DNA of 26,348 nt, from assembly GCA_900757235.1 (NCBI GenBank), contig CAAENB010000047.1, positions 1-26,348 on the forward strand. The letters run 5' to 3'. Origin of the DNA: an uncultured Collinsella sp. (GTDB lineage Bacteria > Actinomycetota > Coriobacteriia > Coriobacteriales > Coriobacteriaceae). The translations under genes were made by a program, and so were the position numbers. Shown here one piece after another: positions 16,619 to 24,015 of the stretch (position 1 is the stretch's first letter; each line of letters opens with the position of its first letter). The notes under the pieces were generated by a model. It ran no database searches. It was not told the DNA's origin and saw only the letters and a list, made by a program, of their open reading frames with translations.

Positions 16619-16645
16619 AAAGGGCGAGCGTTCTACCGCTCGCCC
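16619..16645 (-). terminator. Hairpin terminator between vanZ-like gene and mur operon
   Basis: GGGCGAGCG (16622-16630) pairs perfectly with CGCTCGCCC (16637-16645) around a 6-nt loop, followed on the minus strand by TTTGTG. It separates the upstream VanZ-like gene from murR. Confidence 0.65.
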
Positions 16646-16726
16646 CTCAAATCCGACCGCTCGGAAATACGCGCGACACAAAATAATTCAACAAGGTCGC
16701 ATTATCAGAAACGGGTTTGTTACCGG

Positions 16727-17308
16727 CTAGCGCCTCGCATGGGCGCCGATCGGCCGAGTCGCATGGCGCACCAACGCCGCTGCCAGCAATACCAACAGCA
16801 TCGCGGTAACATAGCCCGCAGCATCGAATCCTAAATCGATAACGTCGAAATGCCTGCCGGGAACAAAGATCTTATGTACCTGATCGCCAACGGAGCAGGC
16901 GGCGCAAAAGAGCAATACGGGCACGCAACGGGAGCATACGCTCCACGGACGCATGGAAAAGCAAACCACGACCACCGAGGCGAACAATCCGACGAAGAAA
17001 AACTCTACGGTATGGGCAACGCGACGGACGTTCGTGCCCACCCACATGCGAATGGAAGCAAGTCGGCCAGACCGGACATTCGAGGCAGCCGAATCGGCGC
17101 CCCCGGTCATTCCGTTCTCCGTCTGGGCTTCACCCGTGGCATCGGCAGCCTGTACGCCCGTAGCCTGACCCTCTACCACACGCGCGGTGGACTCGCTCAG
17201 CAACGACGTCTCCACCGCATTTTGCTCCGTCAGCACCCAGATACCCGCCAGCGTTGCAGCGAACAGAATGATCGCGGTCCATCCGATTATTTGTTTTATG
17301 CGCGCCAA
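16727..17308 (-). CDS. VanZ-family membrane protein
   Basis: This is a 193-residue membrane protein with an N-terminal segment (IIGWTAIILFAATLAGIWVL), a low-complexity polar stretch of about 60 residues rich in Gly, Ala, Ser, Glu and Thr, then the VanZ core: RRVAHTVEFFFVGLFASVVV, further hydrophobic segments, GDQVHKIFVPGRHFDVIDLG and a final helix. VanZ-like proteins are linked to low-level teicoplanin resistance in Enterococcus, but most homologues have unknown roles. The best start is a TTG at 17308 with AAGGAGG 7 nt upstream. Upstream in-frame starts at 17467 lie inside the recombinase gene and lack a site. The polar insert between the first helix and the core is longer than usual. Confidence 0.85.
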   Translation of the reverse strand: MARIKQIIGWTAIILFAATLAGIWVLTEQNAVETSLLSESTARVVEGQATGVQAADATGEAQTENGMTGGADSAASNVRSGRLASIRMWVGTNVRRVAHTVEFFFVGLFASVVVVCFSMRPWSVCSRCVPVLLFCAACSVGDQVHKIFVPGRHFDVIDLGFDAAGYVTAMLLVLLAAALVRHATRPIGAHARR

Positions 17309-17412
17309 GGGCCAACCTCCTTTTTTGAATATCAGCGAGTGTAGCCCCAAATGACATCGCCACCGTATCAAAATTTGAATCGCAACAGGAAGCGACAAAG
17401 CGACGCAAACCC

Positions 17413-18018
17413 CTACCCCGCCTCGCGCATCCAGCGATCGAACGTCCCCACGCACACGCCCAAGCACTTTGCTGCCTGGCTGCGGGTAATATCGCCCGCC
17501 TCATAGCTATCGCGCACCAGCTCAAACTGAGGAGGACACGGCTTGCGAGGTCGACCGAAACGGACCCCTCGCGCCCGCGCCGCTGCAATTCCCTCCGCCT
17601 GGCGCCGATGGATATTCTCGCGCTCCACCTGCGCCACGTAGCTCAGCAGTTGCAGCACAATATCGGCAATCAGGGTGTTGGTCACATCCGGCGCGTCGCT
17701 GGCCCTGGCGCGCGTGTCAAGCAATGGCATATCCAACACCACAATGGCAACCCCGAGCTCCTTGGTAATGCGTCGCCATTCCTCAAGAATCTCGGAGTAA
17801 TTACGACCAAGTCGGTCGATAGAAAGCACCACCAGCACGTCCCCGTCTCCCAGGACGTGTAGCAGCTCGCGATAACGCGGTCGATCGAAGTCCTTGCCGC
17901 TCGCATGGTCGGCATAAATATTCGCCGAGCCCACGCCATAGGCGCCCAGCGCATCCAGCTGCCGATTAAGGTTCTGATCGCGCGAACTCACCCGCGCATA
18001 ACCGTACACCGTCGCCAT
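17413..18018 (-). CDS. Serine recombinase (resolvase/invertase family)
   Basis: This 201-residue small serine recombinase begins MATVYGYARVSSRDQNLNRQ with the catalytic serine in RVSS. It has the core motifs IYADHASGKDFDRPRYREL, VLSIDRLGRNYSEI and LLSYVAQVERENIHRRQAEGI, then GVRFGRPRK leading to a C-terminal helix-turn-helix (ITRSQAAKCLGVCVGTFDRWM). Such enzymes resolve cointegrates or invert DNA segments by cutting at paired dyad sites. The ATG at 18018 has a modest GGGGATGAG site; an ATG 10 codons upstream overlaps the inverted-repeat region. No transposase, phage gene or obvious invertible segment flanks it. A cluster of AGGT/ACCT half-sites immediately upstream may be its target or operator. 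Confidence 0.93.
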   Translation of the reverse strand: MATVYGYARVSSRDQNLNRQLDALGAYGVGSANIYADHASGKDFDRPRYRELLHVLGDGDVLVVLSIDRLGRNYSEILEEWRRITKELGVAIVVLDMPLLDTRARASDAPDVTNTLIADIVLQLLSYVAQVERENIHRRQAEGIAAARARGVRFGRPRKPCPPQFELVRDSYEAGDITRSQAAKCLGVCVGTFDRWMREAG

Positions 18019-18038
18019 CTCATCCCCGCTTTCTTGTA

Positions 18039-18096
18039 TACCTGCCAAAAAGGGACAGGTTTATTTTGGTAGGTTTTACCTCTCAAATAGCAGGTA
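18039..18096. promoter_or_regulatory. Nested inverted repeats upstream of the serine recombinase
   Basis: An outer pair TACCTGC (18039-18045) and GCAGGTA (18090-18096) encloses ACCTGCCAAAA facing TTTTGGTAGGT (18063-18073, one mismatch), plus additional ACAGGT and TTTACCT motifs. At least five ACCT/AGGT half-sites occur in 58 bp, beginning 21 nt before the recombinase ATG. Confidence 0.55.
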
Positions 18097-18138
18097 AGCG
18101 GGCAGCCGAGCAGACGGCAAGGTAGCCACGATTCAAAT

Positions 18139-18170
18139 GCGGAGGGCGGCCCCGAAAGACCGCCCTCCGC
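18139..18170 (-). terminator. Hairpin downstream of RNase R
   Basis: GCGGAGGGCGG (18139-18149) and CCGCCCTCCGC (18160-18170) form a perfect 11-bp stem with a 10-nt loop, 26 nt beyond the rnr stop. The minus strand continues GCATTTGAATC, so the T-tract is weak. It may be a terminator or an RNA-protecting hairpin. Confidence 0.6.
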
Positions 18171-18195
18171 TCTCCCGCCACGAGTCGGGATTTAG

Positions 18196-20331
18196 CTAGT
18201 GGATAAGCTTAAAGTCCAAGTGCCCACGCGTGGTATTGACGCGCGAGACCTCGATGATCACGCGCTGCCCCAGCTCGTAACGAGTCCCCGTGTCGGCGCC
18301 CGTCAGCGTAAGCGCATCCTCGTCAAACTCGAACCACTCGTTGCCCAGGCTCTTGATCGAAACCAAGCCTTCGACCTGCGTCAGGTCCAAGCGCACAAAG
18401 AGGCCCATGCTGCTAACCCACGAGACGGTTCCGGCATAACGCTCGCCCAGACGGTCCTCATAGTACTGGGCAATCTTGATCTTTTGCGTCGCATGGCTGG
18501 CGGCATCTGCCGTGCGCTCGGCATCGCTGCATGCGCGGCAGATCTGCGGCAGAATGCGCGGCAGCGACTCGCGCCCCTTGCCGATCAGCCGCGGCGTACG
18601 GACCAAGGCGTCCTTGCCGCCGAGCTGCTCATAGGCCAACTGCAGTTTGAGCACGCGGTGCACCACCAGATCGGGGTAGCGACGGATGGGACTCGTAAAG
18701 TGACAGTAGCACGGCGCGGCGAGCGCAAAGTGGCCCTCGTTGCGCGGCTTGTACAGCGCGCGCTGCATGCTGCGCAGAAGCAGCGTGTTAACGAGCGGTG
18801 CGTTGGCCGTACCGGCGGCAGCATCGACTGCAGCCTGCAGCTCATCGGGACTCCCCAGGGCAATACCGGCAGCACGGCGATCGTCGATGATGCCGAGCTG
18901 CGCCAGCGCAACGGCGGCACCGTGCAGGCTATCGGGGCTCGGATCCTCATGCACGCGATAGCAGGCCTCGATATCACGGTCTGCCAGCCACTCTGCAACG
19001 CACTCGTTGGCGAGCAGCATGGCTTCCTCGATAAGCGACGTGGCACACGAACGCCCACGCGCCACAATCTGCACGGGTGCTCCGTCCTCATCCAATAGAG
19101 CGCGAATCTCGGCCGTGTCAAAATCGACTGAGCCGCGGGCGCGACGAATACGACGGCGAAGTTCGGCGAGTTCGTTAGCGGCGACAAGGAAATCGCCGAG
19201 GTCGATGTTGTAGCCGCGGGCGGTCTCCTCGCACGCAAGACCGCGCTCAAGCGCCTCCTCGCGCGAGGTCTCAGCAGCCGCAACATCCTCGGCCGCACCC
19301 TCCAGCACCGAATACTCAACCGCACCGGCACGCACCAGCAGCGCCTCGGCGCCGTCATAGTCCATACGCACACGCGAGCGAATCACACTGGGGTAAGGAT
19401 CGTAATGCCGCACGCGACCCTGCGCATCGAGCTCGATATCGACGGTAAACGCAAGACGGTCCTCGTCAGGGCGAAGCGAGCACAGGTCACAGGACAGGCG
19501 TTCGGGCAGCATGGGAAGCACGCGATCGGCCAGATACACCGATGTCGTACGATGGCGAGCCTCAAGATCGATATGCCCGTCCCAAGCCACATAGTGTGAA
19601 ACGTCGGCGATATGCACGCCCAGCTTGTAGCCACCCTCGGGCGTACGCTCCAGCGAAATGGCATCGTCAAAGTCGCGCGCGTCGACCGGGTCGATCGTGA
19701 TGACAAAGCGGTCGCGCAGATCGCGGCGGAGCGGGTCCTTAAGCGCCGCGGACACATCGAGCGAAAGCCCCTCGGCCTCGTCTAGCGCGGCCTCGGAATA
19801 GCTATCGGTATAGCCGTAACGCGCCATCACATATTGAACGCCCAAATCGGGCGCGTCATCTCCGCCAATGCGGCGTTCGATCGTCACAGTGCCCGATTCC
19901 AGGCGCGTCGGGTAGGTCAAAATGCGCGCGACAACAGCATCACCCGGGTGGACACCCAGACGATCCGCCGAGGTATCCTCGGGCAAAATGAAGAAGTCGA
20001 CCTTCAGGCGCGAATCGAGCGGCTCAATCACACCGAGCGGACCGGCGGTCTGGTACGTGCCCACCACGCTTATAGCTGCGCGCTCAACCACGCCCTCGAT
20101 CACGGCGCGACGCTCGCCATGCGGGCTGTTCTTAATGCTCACGGCAACGGTATCGCCGTCCATGATCTCGCGCTTACCGCGGCCCATGACCTTGTAGTCA
20201 CCATTCTCGGTTATGACATAGGCACTGTGCTCATGGAGCTGCACGCGCCCGGTCAGGCTCGGACGGCGTTCGCTGCGCACCGGCCCGCGCTTATTGCGAG
20301 CTCCACGCTTATGCTTGTTATTGCGCCCCAT
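18196..20331 (-). CDS. rnr: Ribonuclease R (RNase II/RNB family exoribonuclease)
   Basis: RNase R degrades structured RNA in the 3'-to-5' direction and takes part in RNA quality control, including trans-translation with SmpB. The 711-residue product has a basic N-terminus (MGRNNKHKRGARNKRGP), two cold-shock/OB-fold domains to about residue 190, and the RNB catalytic domain with DPVDARDFDDA at residues 214-224, which supplies the metal-binding aspartates (D214, D220, D222, D223). The segment HFTSPIRRYPDLVVHR near residue 560 is typical, and a C-terminal S1 domain (RYAGTVSWVSSMGLFVRL) closes the protein. The ATG at 20331 has AGGAGG upstream. It stands alone, about 10 kb from smpB, with which it is often linked in other bacteria. 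Confidence 0.95.
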   Translation of the reverse strand: MGRNNKHKRGARNKRGPVRSERRPSLTGRVQLHEHSAYVITENGDYKVMGRGKREIMDGDTVAVSIKNSPHGERRAVIEGVVERAAISVVGTYQTAGPLGVIEPLDSRLKVDFFILPEDTSADRLGVHPGDAVVARILTYPTRLESGTVTIERRIGGDDAPDLGVQYVMARYGYTDSYSEAALDEAEGLSLDVSAALKDPLRRDLRDRFVITIDPVDARDFDDAISLERTPEGGYKLGVHIADVSHYVAWDGHIDLEARHRTTSVYLADRVLPMLPERLSCDLCSLRPDEDRLAFTVDIELDAQGRVRHYDPYPSVIRSRVRMDYDGAEALLVRAGAVEYSVLEGAAEDVAAAETSREEALERGLACEETARGYNIDLGDFLVAANELAELRRRIRRARGSVDFDTAEIRALLDEDGAPVQIVARGRSCATSLIEEAMLLANECVAEWLADRDIEACYRVHEDPSPDSLHGAAVALAQLGIIDDRRAAGIALGSPDELQAAVDAAAGTANAPLVNTLLLRSMQRALYKPRNEGHFALAAPCYCHFTSPIRRYPDLVVHRVLKLQLAYEQLGGKDALVRTPRLIGKGRESLPRILPQICRACSDAERTADAASHATQKIKIAQYYEDRLGERYAGTVSWVSSMGLFVRLDLTQVEGLVSIKSLGNEWFEFDEDALTLTGADTGTRYELGQRVIIEVSRVNTTRGHLDFKLIH

Positions 20332-20381
20332 GGCGCCTCCTAACTATCGATTGCCGTTTACATCCCAAGAGTCTACCCAAA

Positions 20382-20466
20382 TGATCCCTAGGGGACGAAG
20401 GAAAACGAATCACATAGATAGACCAGCGCGACGATGATCCGCAATCATGCCGTCCCCTAGGGATCA
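20382..20466. repeat. 85-bp inverted-repeat element, GATCCCTAGGGGAC type
   Basis: Perfect 16-bp inverted arms TGATCCCTAGGGGACG (20382-20397) and its complement (20451-20466) flank about 53 bp. Each arm is itself partly palindromic (CCCTAGGG). It lies between the rnr start and the ftsX terminator. A half copy occurs at 8184-8207. Confidence 0.9.
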
Positions 20467-20498
20467 AAAAACGGGCCGCCCCATAAGAGACGACCCGT
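20466..20498 (-). terminator. Intrinsic terminator of ftsEX
   Basis: The minus-strand stem ACGGGTCG/CGGCCCGT (20491-20498 and 20471-20478, one G-U pair) is followed by TTTTTT (20466-20471). It lies 24 nt after the ftsX stop and abuts the inverted-repeat element at 20382-20466. Confidence 0.87.
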
Positions 20499-20522
20499 TG
20501 GAAGGGGTGAATTTCAGGCATG

Positions 20523-21443
20523 CTACACGCGCAAGTAGCGGCGCATGGCGATGGCAGAACCAAAGAGACCGATAATCACGCCGACCAGAATCAGAGCAGC
20601 ATAGGTCACCAGGTAGTACTGCATCGGCAGGGCAAACGACATCCAGCCGATGCTCTCCTGCAGACGCGGAATCATCAGATTACGCAGCAGCTCCAGAACG
20701 CCGATGGAAAGCAGCGAGCCCAAAATGGCCTGCAGTACGCCCTCGGTGATAAACGGGCCACGAATGAAGCCGTTGCTGGCGCCGACCAGACGCATAATCG
20801 CAATCTCACGACGACGCGCCGTGATGGACAGGCGAATCGTGTTGTTGATGAAGATGAATGCGATAAAGGTCAGAAGGCCAACGAGCACCACGGCGGCGAT
20901 GCGGATGTAGTTGGTCACCTGGAACAGGCGGCTCACTTCCTCCTGGCCATACAGTACGCTCGCGTTGACGTCGCCGTCGTCCGCGATCTTTTGGAAGTCG
21001 GCATTCTTCTTGAGCTTCTTGGCCGTGCTCTCGACCTGAGACGGATCGTCCATCTCAATCGCAAACGAAGCCGGCAGCGGGTTCTGGCCATCGAGCGCGC
21101 TCATGGTGGCGTCGGCGTTGCCCGACATCTTGCTCGTATATTCGGCCAGCGCGTCGTCCTTGTCCTTATAGGTCACGGACTTGACGTTATTCCACGTCTT
21201 AAGCTCGGCCTCAAAAGCCTGAACATCGGCCTGATCGGCGTCATCACTAATGAACGCGTTGATGACAACCTGATCCTCGACGGTGCCGATCACGGAGTTC
21301 AGCATCGCGGAGCCCATGATGAACAGGCCGATGATAAACAGCGAAAGGAAGATCGTGATGACGGCGCCGAGCGAGGTAGTCCAGTTACGGAAGAAGTGGC
21401 TGATCGCCTCTTTGAAGGAGTAGCCCACGTTAGTTGGTGCCAT
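20523..21443 (-). CDS. ftsX: Cell division permease-like protein FtsX
   Basis: FtsX is the membrane partner of the FtsE ATPase and couples division to peptidoglycan hydrolases outside the cell. The 306-residue protein shows a cytoplasmic start (MAPTNVGYSFKEAISHFFRNW), a first membrane segment (VITIFLSLFIIGLFIMG, about residues 28-45), and a large extracellular domain of about 130 residues (DQVVINAFISDDADQADVQ through LFQVTNYIR). Three further membrane segments surround the conserved loop NNTIRLSITARRREIAIMRLVGAS. The ATG at 21443 overlaps the end of ftsE by 14 nt, the usual translational coupling. An intrinsic terminator follows. Confidence 0.95.
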   Translation of the reverse strand: MAPTNVGYSFKEAISHFFRNWTTSLGAVITIFLSLFIIGLFIMGSAMLNSVIGTVEDQVVINAFISDDADQADVQAFEAELKTWNNVKSVTYKDKDDALAEYTSKMSGNADATMSALDGQNPLPASFAIEMDDPSQVESTAKKLKKNADFQKIADDGDVNASVLYGQEEVSRLFQVTNYIRIAAVVLVGLLTFIAFIFINNTIRLSITARRREIAIMRLVGASNGFIRGPFITEGVLQAILGSLLSIGVLELLRNLMIPRLQESIGWMSFALPMQYYLVTYAALILVGVIIGLFGSAIAMRRYLRV

Positions 21444-22650
21444 AGTTGCCGTAACCTCCCCTCTCCTGGTCGCGGATAACGTGGCCGCCCTCGAGGGCGA
21501 TCACGCGACGGTGCATGCTATCGACCATCTCGCGGTCGTGCGTGGCGACGATCACGGTGGTGCCAGTGCGGTTAATACGCTCGAGCAGCTTCATGATGCC
21601 CAGCGAGATCGCCGGGTCGAGGTTACCCGTGGGCTCGTCGCAGATCAGCAGCGGCGGACGGTTGACCATAGCGCGGGCGACGGCAACGCGCTGCTGCTCG
21701 CCACCGGAAAGCTGGTCGGGCAGCGAGTCCATCTGATCGGCAAGACCGACCAGACGCAGCACCTCGGGCACCTGGCTGCGAATGACGCCCTTGGGCTTGC
21801 CGATGCACTGCAGGGCAAACGCCACGTTTTCGTAGGCGGTCTTTTGCGGCAGAAGCTTAAAGTCCTGGAACACGGCGCCAATCTGGCGGCGCAGGAACGG
21901 AACCTTGCGGTTCTTGATCTTCATGAGGTCCTGACCGGCAACCAGGATGCGGCCGCTCGTCGGCTTGACGTCGCGGTTGAGCGTCGACAGCAGCGTGGTC
22001 TTACCCGAGCCGGAGTGACCGACCAGGAAGACGAACTCGCCCGGATAGATCTCGATGTTGATGTCGTCGAGTGCAGGCTTGTTGGGCTGTGCCGGATAGA
22101 TCTTGGTGACATGCTCCATAAGGATGACGGGCTCGACACCGGCCTGCTTGGCCATCTTCTTGCGGCTGGCCTGCGGATCGATAGGCGCAAACACCGACGT
22201 GAAATCGGGGTTGTTGAGCGCGTTATCGAGGCTTGCGACCTCGGCGGCCTGATCGCTCTCGACCACCGGGGCAGCAGGCTGCGTGGGGTCGGGAATAGCG
22301 GCAAAGAGACCGGACTGCGCAGGCTGAGGAGCCGGCGTCGCAGGGGCCATGGGGTCGGGAATGCCGGCCATGGTAGGCTGCGGCGTGGCAGCGCCAGCCT
22401 GAGGCTGCTCCACGCGAGCGGTCACGGCCTGAACGGGCTCAAAACCCGCCGTGCCGGAAAGCGCGACATCGTTGGTGGGATTGTAGGCAAAGGGATCGGA
22501 TGCCGGCTGTGCCTGATCTGCCGGCTGAGCGGGGGCCTGAGCAACAGGCTGGCCCTCTGAATCCGGAGTGGCGAAACGACTGCCCTGGACGCCTGCCTGC
22601 GTCTTGGGGGCATCATCGCCCGCACCGGAGGTACGGAAGTGGTTACCCAC
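21430..22650 (-). CDS. ftsE: Cell division ATP-binding protein FtsE with long N-terminal extension
   Basis: The C-terminal 230 residues are a normal FtsE ABC ATPase: Walker A GHSGSGKTT (211-219), Q-loop VFQDFKLLP, signature LSGGEQQR (314-321), Walker B LLICDEPTGNLD (334-345) and switch His371. Usual FtsE is about 220-230 aa, but this one has about 170 extra N-terminal residues that are rich in Pro, Ala, Gln and Asp, with loosely repeated IPDPMAPATPAP and IPDPTQPAAPV segments and no predicted fold. The frame stays open with a normal codon style to a GTG at 22650 that has AAGGAG 7 nt upstream, so the extension appears real. Met166 is a possible internal start without a good site. FtsE works under the membrane with FtsX, encoded next. 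Confidence 0.92.
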   Translation of the reverse strand: MGNHFRTSGAGDDAPKTQAGVQGSRFATPDSEGQPVAQAPAQPADQAQPASDPFAYNPTNDVALSGTAGFEPVQAVTARVEQPQAGAATPQPTMAGIPDPMAPATPAPQPAQSGLFAAIPDPTQPAAPVVESDQAAEVASLDNALNNPDFTSVFAPIDPQASRKKMAKQAGVEPVILMEHVTKIYPAQPNKPALDDINIEIYPGEFVFLVGHSGSGKTTLLSTLNRDVKPTSGRILVAGQDLMKIKNRKVPFLRRQIGAVFQDFKLLPQKTAYENVAFALQCIGKPKGVIRSQVPEVLRLVGLADQMDSLPDQLSGGEQQRVAVARAMVNRPPLLICDEPTGNLDPAISLGIMKLLERINRTGTTVIVATHDREMVDSMHRRVIALEGGHVIRDQERGGYGNYGTN

Positions 22651-22753
22651 TGGTGCTCCTTATCGTCGTGCGTTTAAACTACATGAGCGCTTAGTATTTT
22701 AGCAGCATTAGCTTTGCTGCACATAAGAAGCATGGCCGTGTTTGGGTCCCTCC

Positions 22754-22876
22754 GGCCGGACACAGGGTTACTTTCCAAATCGTCCTCGGACATGTCGGAG
22801 CCTCCGCTGCGCACTACGTGCGGCGGGGGCTCCTCCGTCCTGCGGAAAGATTTGGAAAGTAACCCTGTGTCCGGCC
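22754..22876. repeat. 123-bp palindromic element with perfect 28-bp arms
   Basis: The left arm at 22754-22781 (begins GGCCGGACACAGGG, ends CTTTCCAAATC) is perfectly complementary to the right arm at 22849-22876. The 67-nt centre contains further self-complementary parts: CTCGGACATGTCGGAG, and GCCTCCGC facing GCGGGGGC. As RNA it would form a long hairpin. Only one copy is in the window. Confidence 0.95.
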
Positions 22877-23005
22877 TGCGACTACTAGGGGGCCGACGCA
22901 CCAGCTTGAGATGCCGAGCACACGAAGTTGGGAGGGTCTGAATTGCACTTTGTTGGGATGGGCCCTTATCCCAATAGAAATCCTGCTTGATACGGCCTCT
23001 TTAGA

Positions 23006-23072
23006 AGTTGCGGTGAAATAGGGACTGTTTTAGCAGTTAAAAGCCCTAATCAGTCCTTATTTCACCGCAACT
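23006..23072 (-). repeat. 67-bp palindromic repeat, copy 2
   Basis: The 22-nt arms AGTTGCGGTGAAATAGGGACTG and the matching inverse enclose a 23-nt loop. The loop only aligns with copies 1 and 3 when reversed (ATTAGGG..AAAA), so this copy is inverted relative to them. Confidence 0.93.
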
Positions 23073-23162
23073 TATATTGGGGCTCATTGTTGCGCAACTT
23101 GGATTTGAATTATCGCTTTACAGTGGCCTCGATAGGAACGCCTATGGTTGTGGGAGGCTAGT

Positions 23163-23894
23163 ATGAATTGTCCTTATTGCGGGGCCGAGTTGCGCGATGG
23201 CGTGAGGTACTGCACGGCGTGCGGGGCTGCCGTCAATGGCATCTCTGCTGATTCTGGGCTTCGAGTAAAGCCTCGGAACCACGTTGCGGTCATCCTTGCC
23301 TGCATGCTGGTAATTGGCATTATCGGCGGTAACTGTTTGGGTCTTTATCTGCGGCAGATTTTTTCCCACTTTATATCGGCTCATTCGGAGCATGCTATCG
23401 TGCTCAACATCTCTGCCACAGGTTGGGATACCGATAGCGGGGCCTCACGTGTCCCGATACACATTACGGGCAAGACTGTCGACGGGATAACGGTCGACAA
23501 GGTTGAGTTCGTCGCCTCCGACGGTTCCGGTATCAGCCTCATTCAAGGTGTGTACACGCTCGAGGCGGCAGGTTCCCCCATCGCCACCGATGGCAAGATT
23601 TATCAAATTCCCTGTACGAGCGCGACGCTCGTCCTCGACGATGTCTTTGCCGCAGGCGAAACGATCAATCTCGCCGAGCTCGCTGAGCAGGATTCGATAC
23701 TCACCTTCTGCCCCATCGATGCCGGCGATATGACCAACGACGAAATCTATGATGCCGCCCTACTCGCCATGACATATAAAGGCGACGACGCCCCCGATGT
23801 TGCCGCACTGTGCCAAGCGGCAATCAATCGTCGTACCGCCGCCAGTACAAGCGGGAACGCCTTCGAAAGTTGCGGTGAAATACGGATTAATTGA
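23163..23894 (+). CDS. Zinc-ribbon membrane-anchored protein of unknown function
   Basis: The 243-residue protein starts MNCPYCGAELRDGVRYCTACG, a four-cysteine zinc ribbon (C3, C6, C19, C22), followed by a single membrane segment around residues 43-65 (VAVILACMLVIGIIGGNCLG) and a roughly 170-residue region, probably extracellular, with beta-rich, Thr/Asp-rich segments and no recognised fold. Many Gram-positive bacteria carry similar zinc-ribbon plus TM proteins of unknown function. The ATG at 23163 has GGGAGG 5 nt upstream; an ATG at 23148 lacks a site. The final eight codons (SCGEIRIN) and the stop lie inside a 67-bp palindromic repeat, so the original C-terminus may have been replaced. A terminator follows. 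Confidence 0.8.
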   Translation: MNCPYCGAELRDGVRYCTACGAAVNGISADSGLRVKPRNHVAVILACMLVIGIIGGNCLGLYLRQIFSHFISAHSEHAIVLNISATGWDTDSGASRVPIHITGKTVDGITVDKVEFVASDGSGISLIQGVYTLEAAGSPIATDGKIYQIPCTSATLVLDDVFAAGETINLAELAEQDSILTFCPIDAGDMTNDEIYDAALLAMTYKGDDAPDVAALCQAAINRRTAASTSGNAFESCGEIRIN

Positions 23895-23934
23895 GCCTTT
23901 AGGCTGGCAAAACAGTCCTTATTTCACCGCAACT
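23868..23934 (+). repeat. 67-bp palindromic repeat, copy 3 (overlaps gene end)
   Basis: The left arm is AGTTGCGGTGAAATACGGATTA and the right arm matches copy 2 exactly (CAGTCC through CGCAACT). The 23-nt loop contains AGCCTTTAGGCT, which can itself pair. It supplies the stop codon of the zinc-ribbon gene (TGA at 23892-23894). Confidence 0.93.
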
Positions 23935-23940
23935 GAAACA

Positions 23941-23971
23941 GGGGCGTCCTCTTTGAGAACGCCCCCGTTTT
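23941..23971 (+). terminator. Intrinsic terminator of the zinc-ribbon gene, possibly bidirectional
   Basis: GGGGCGT (23941-23947) pairs with ACGCCCC (23959-23965), followed by CGTTTT. It stands between convergent genes and may also end the transketolase transcript, although the T-tract is poor in that direction (TGTTTC). Confidence 0.8.
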
Positions 23972-24015
23972 GGATTGCATACGGTTGCTGAGGCGATGCT
24001 TTGCCTCGTCTTGTC

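Larger units (their letters stand above)
22651..23162. other. Gene-free region between ftsE and the zinc-ribbon gene
   Basis: These 512 nt lie between divergent genes. They hold a weak ftsE -10 candidate (TAAAAT on the minus strand, 22696-22701), the 123-bp palindrome at 22754-22876, and the 67-bp repeat at 23006-23072. Two 75-aa open frames facing each other across the palindrome encode mirror-like peptides and are artefacts of its symmetry. No real gene is seen. Confidence 0.75.

Noticed and set aside
16850..17344. 164-aa plus-strand frame opposite the VanZ-like gene
   Set aside because: The minus strand shows membrane segments and VanZ motifs; the plus frame has low-complexity shadow composition.
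22674..22941. Two opposing 75-aa frames in the 123-bp palindrome region
   Set aside because: They encode nearly the same peptide on both strands because the DNA is palindromic. Neither has a good ribosome site.
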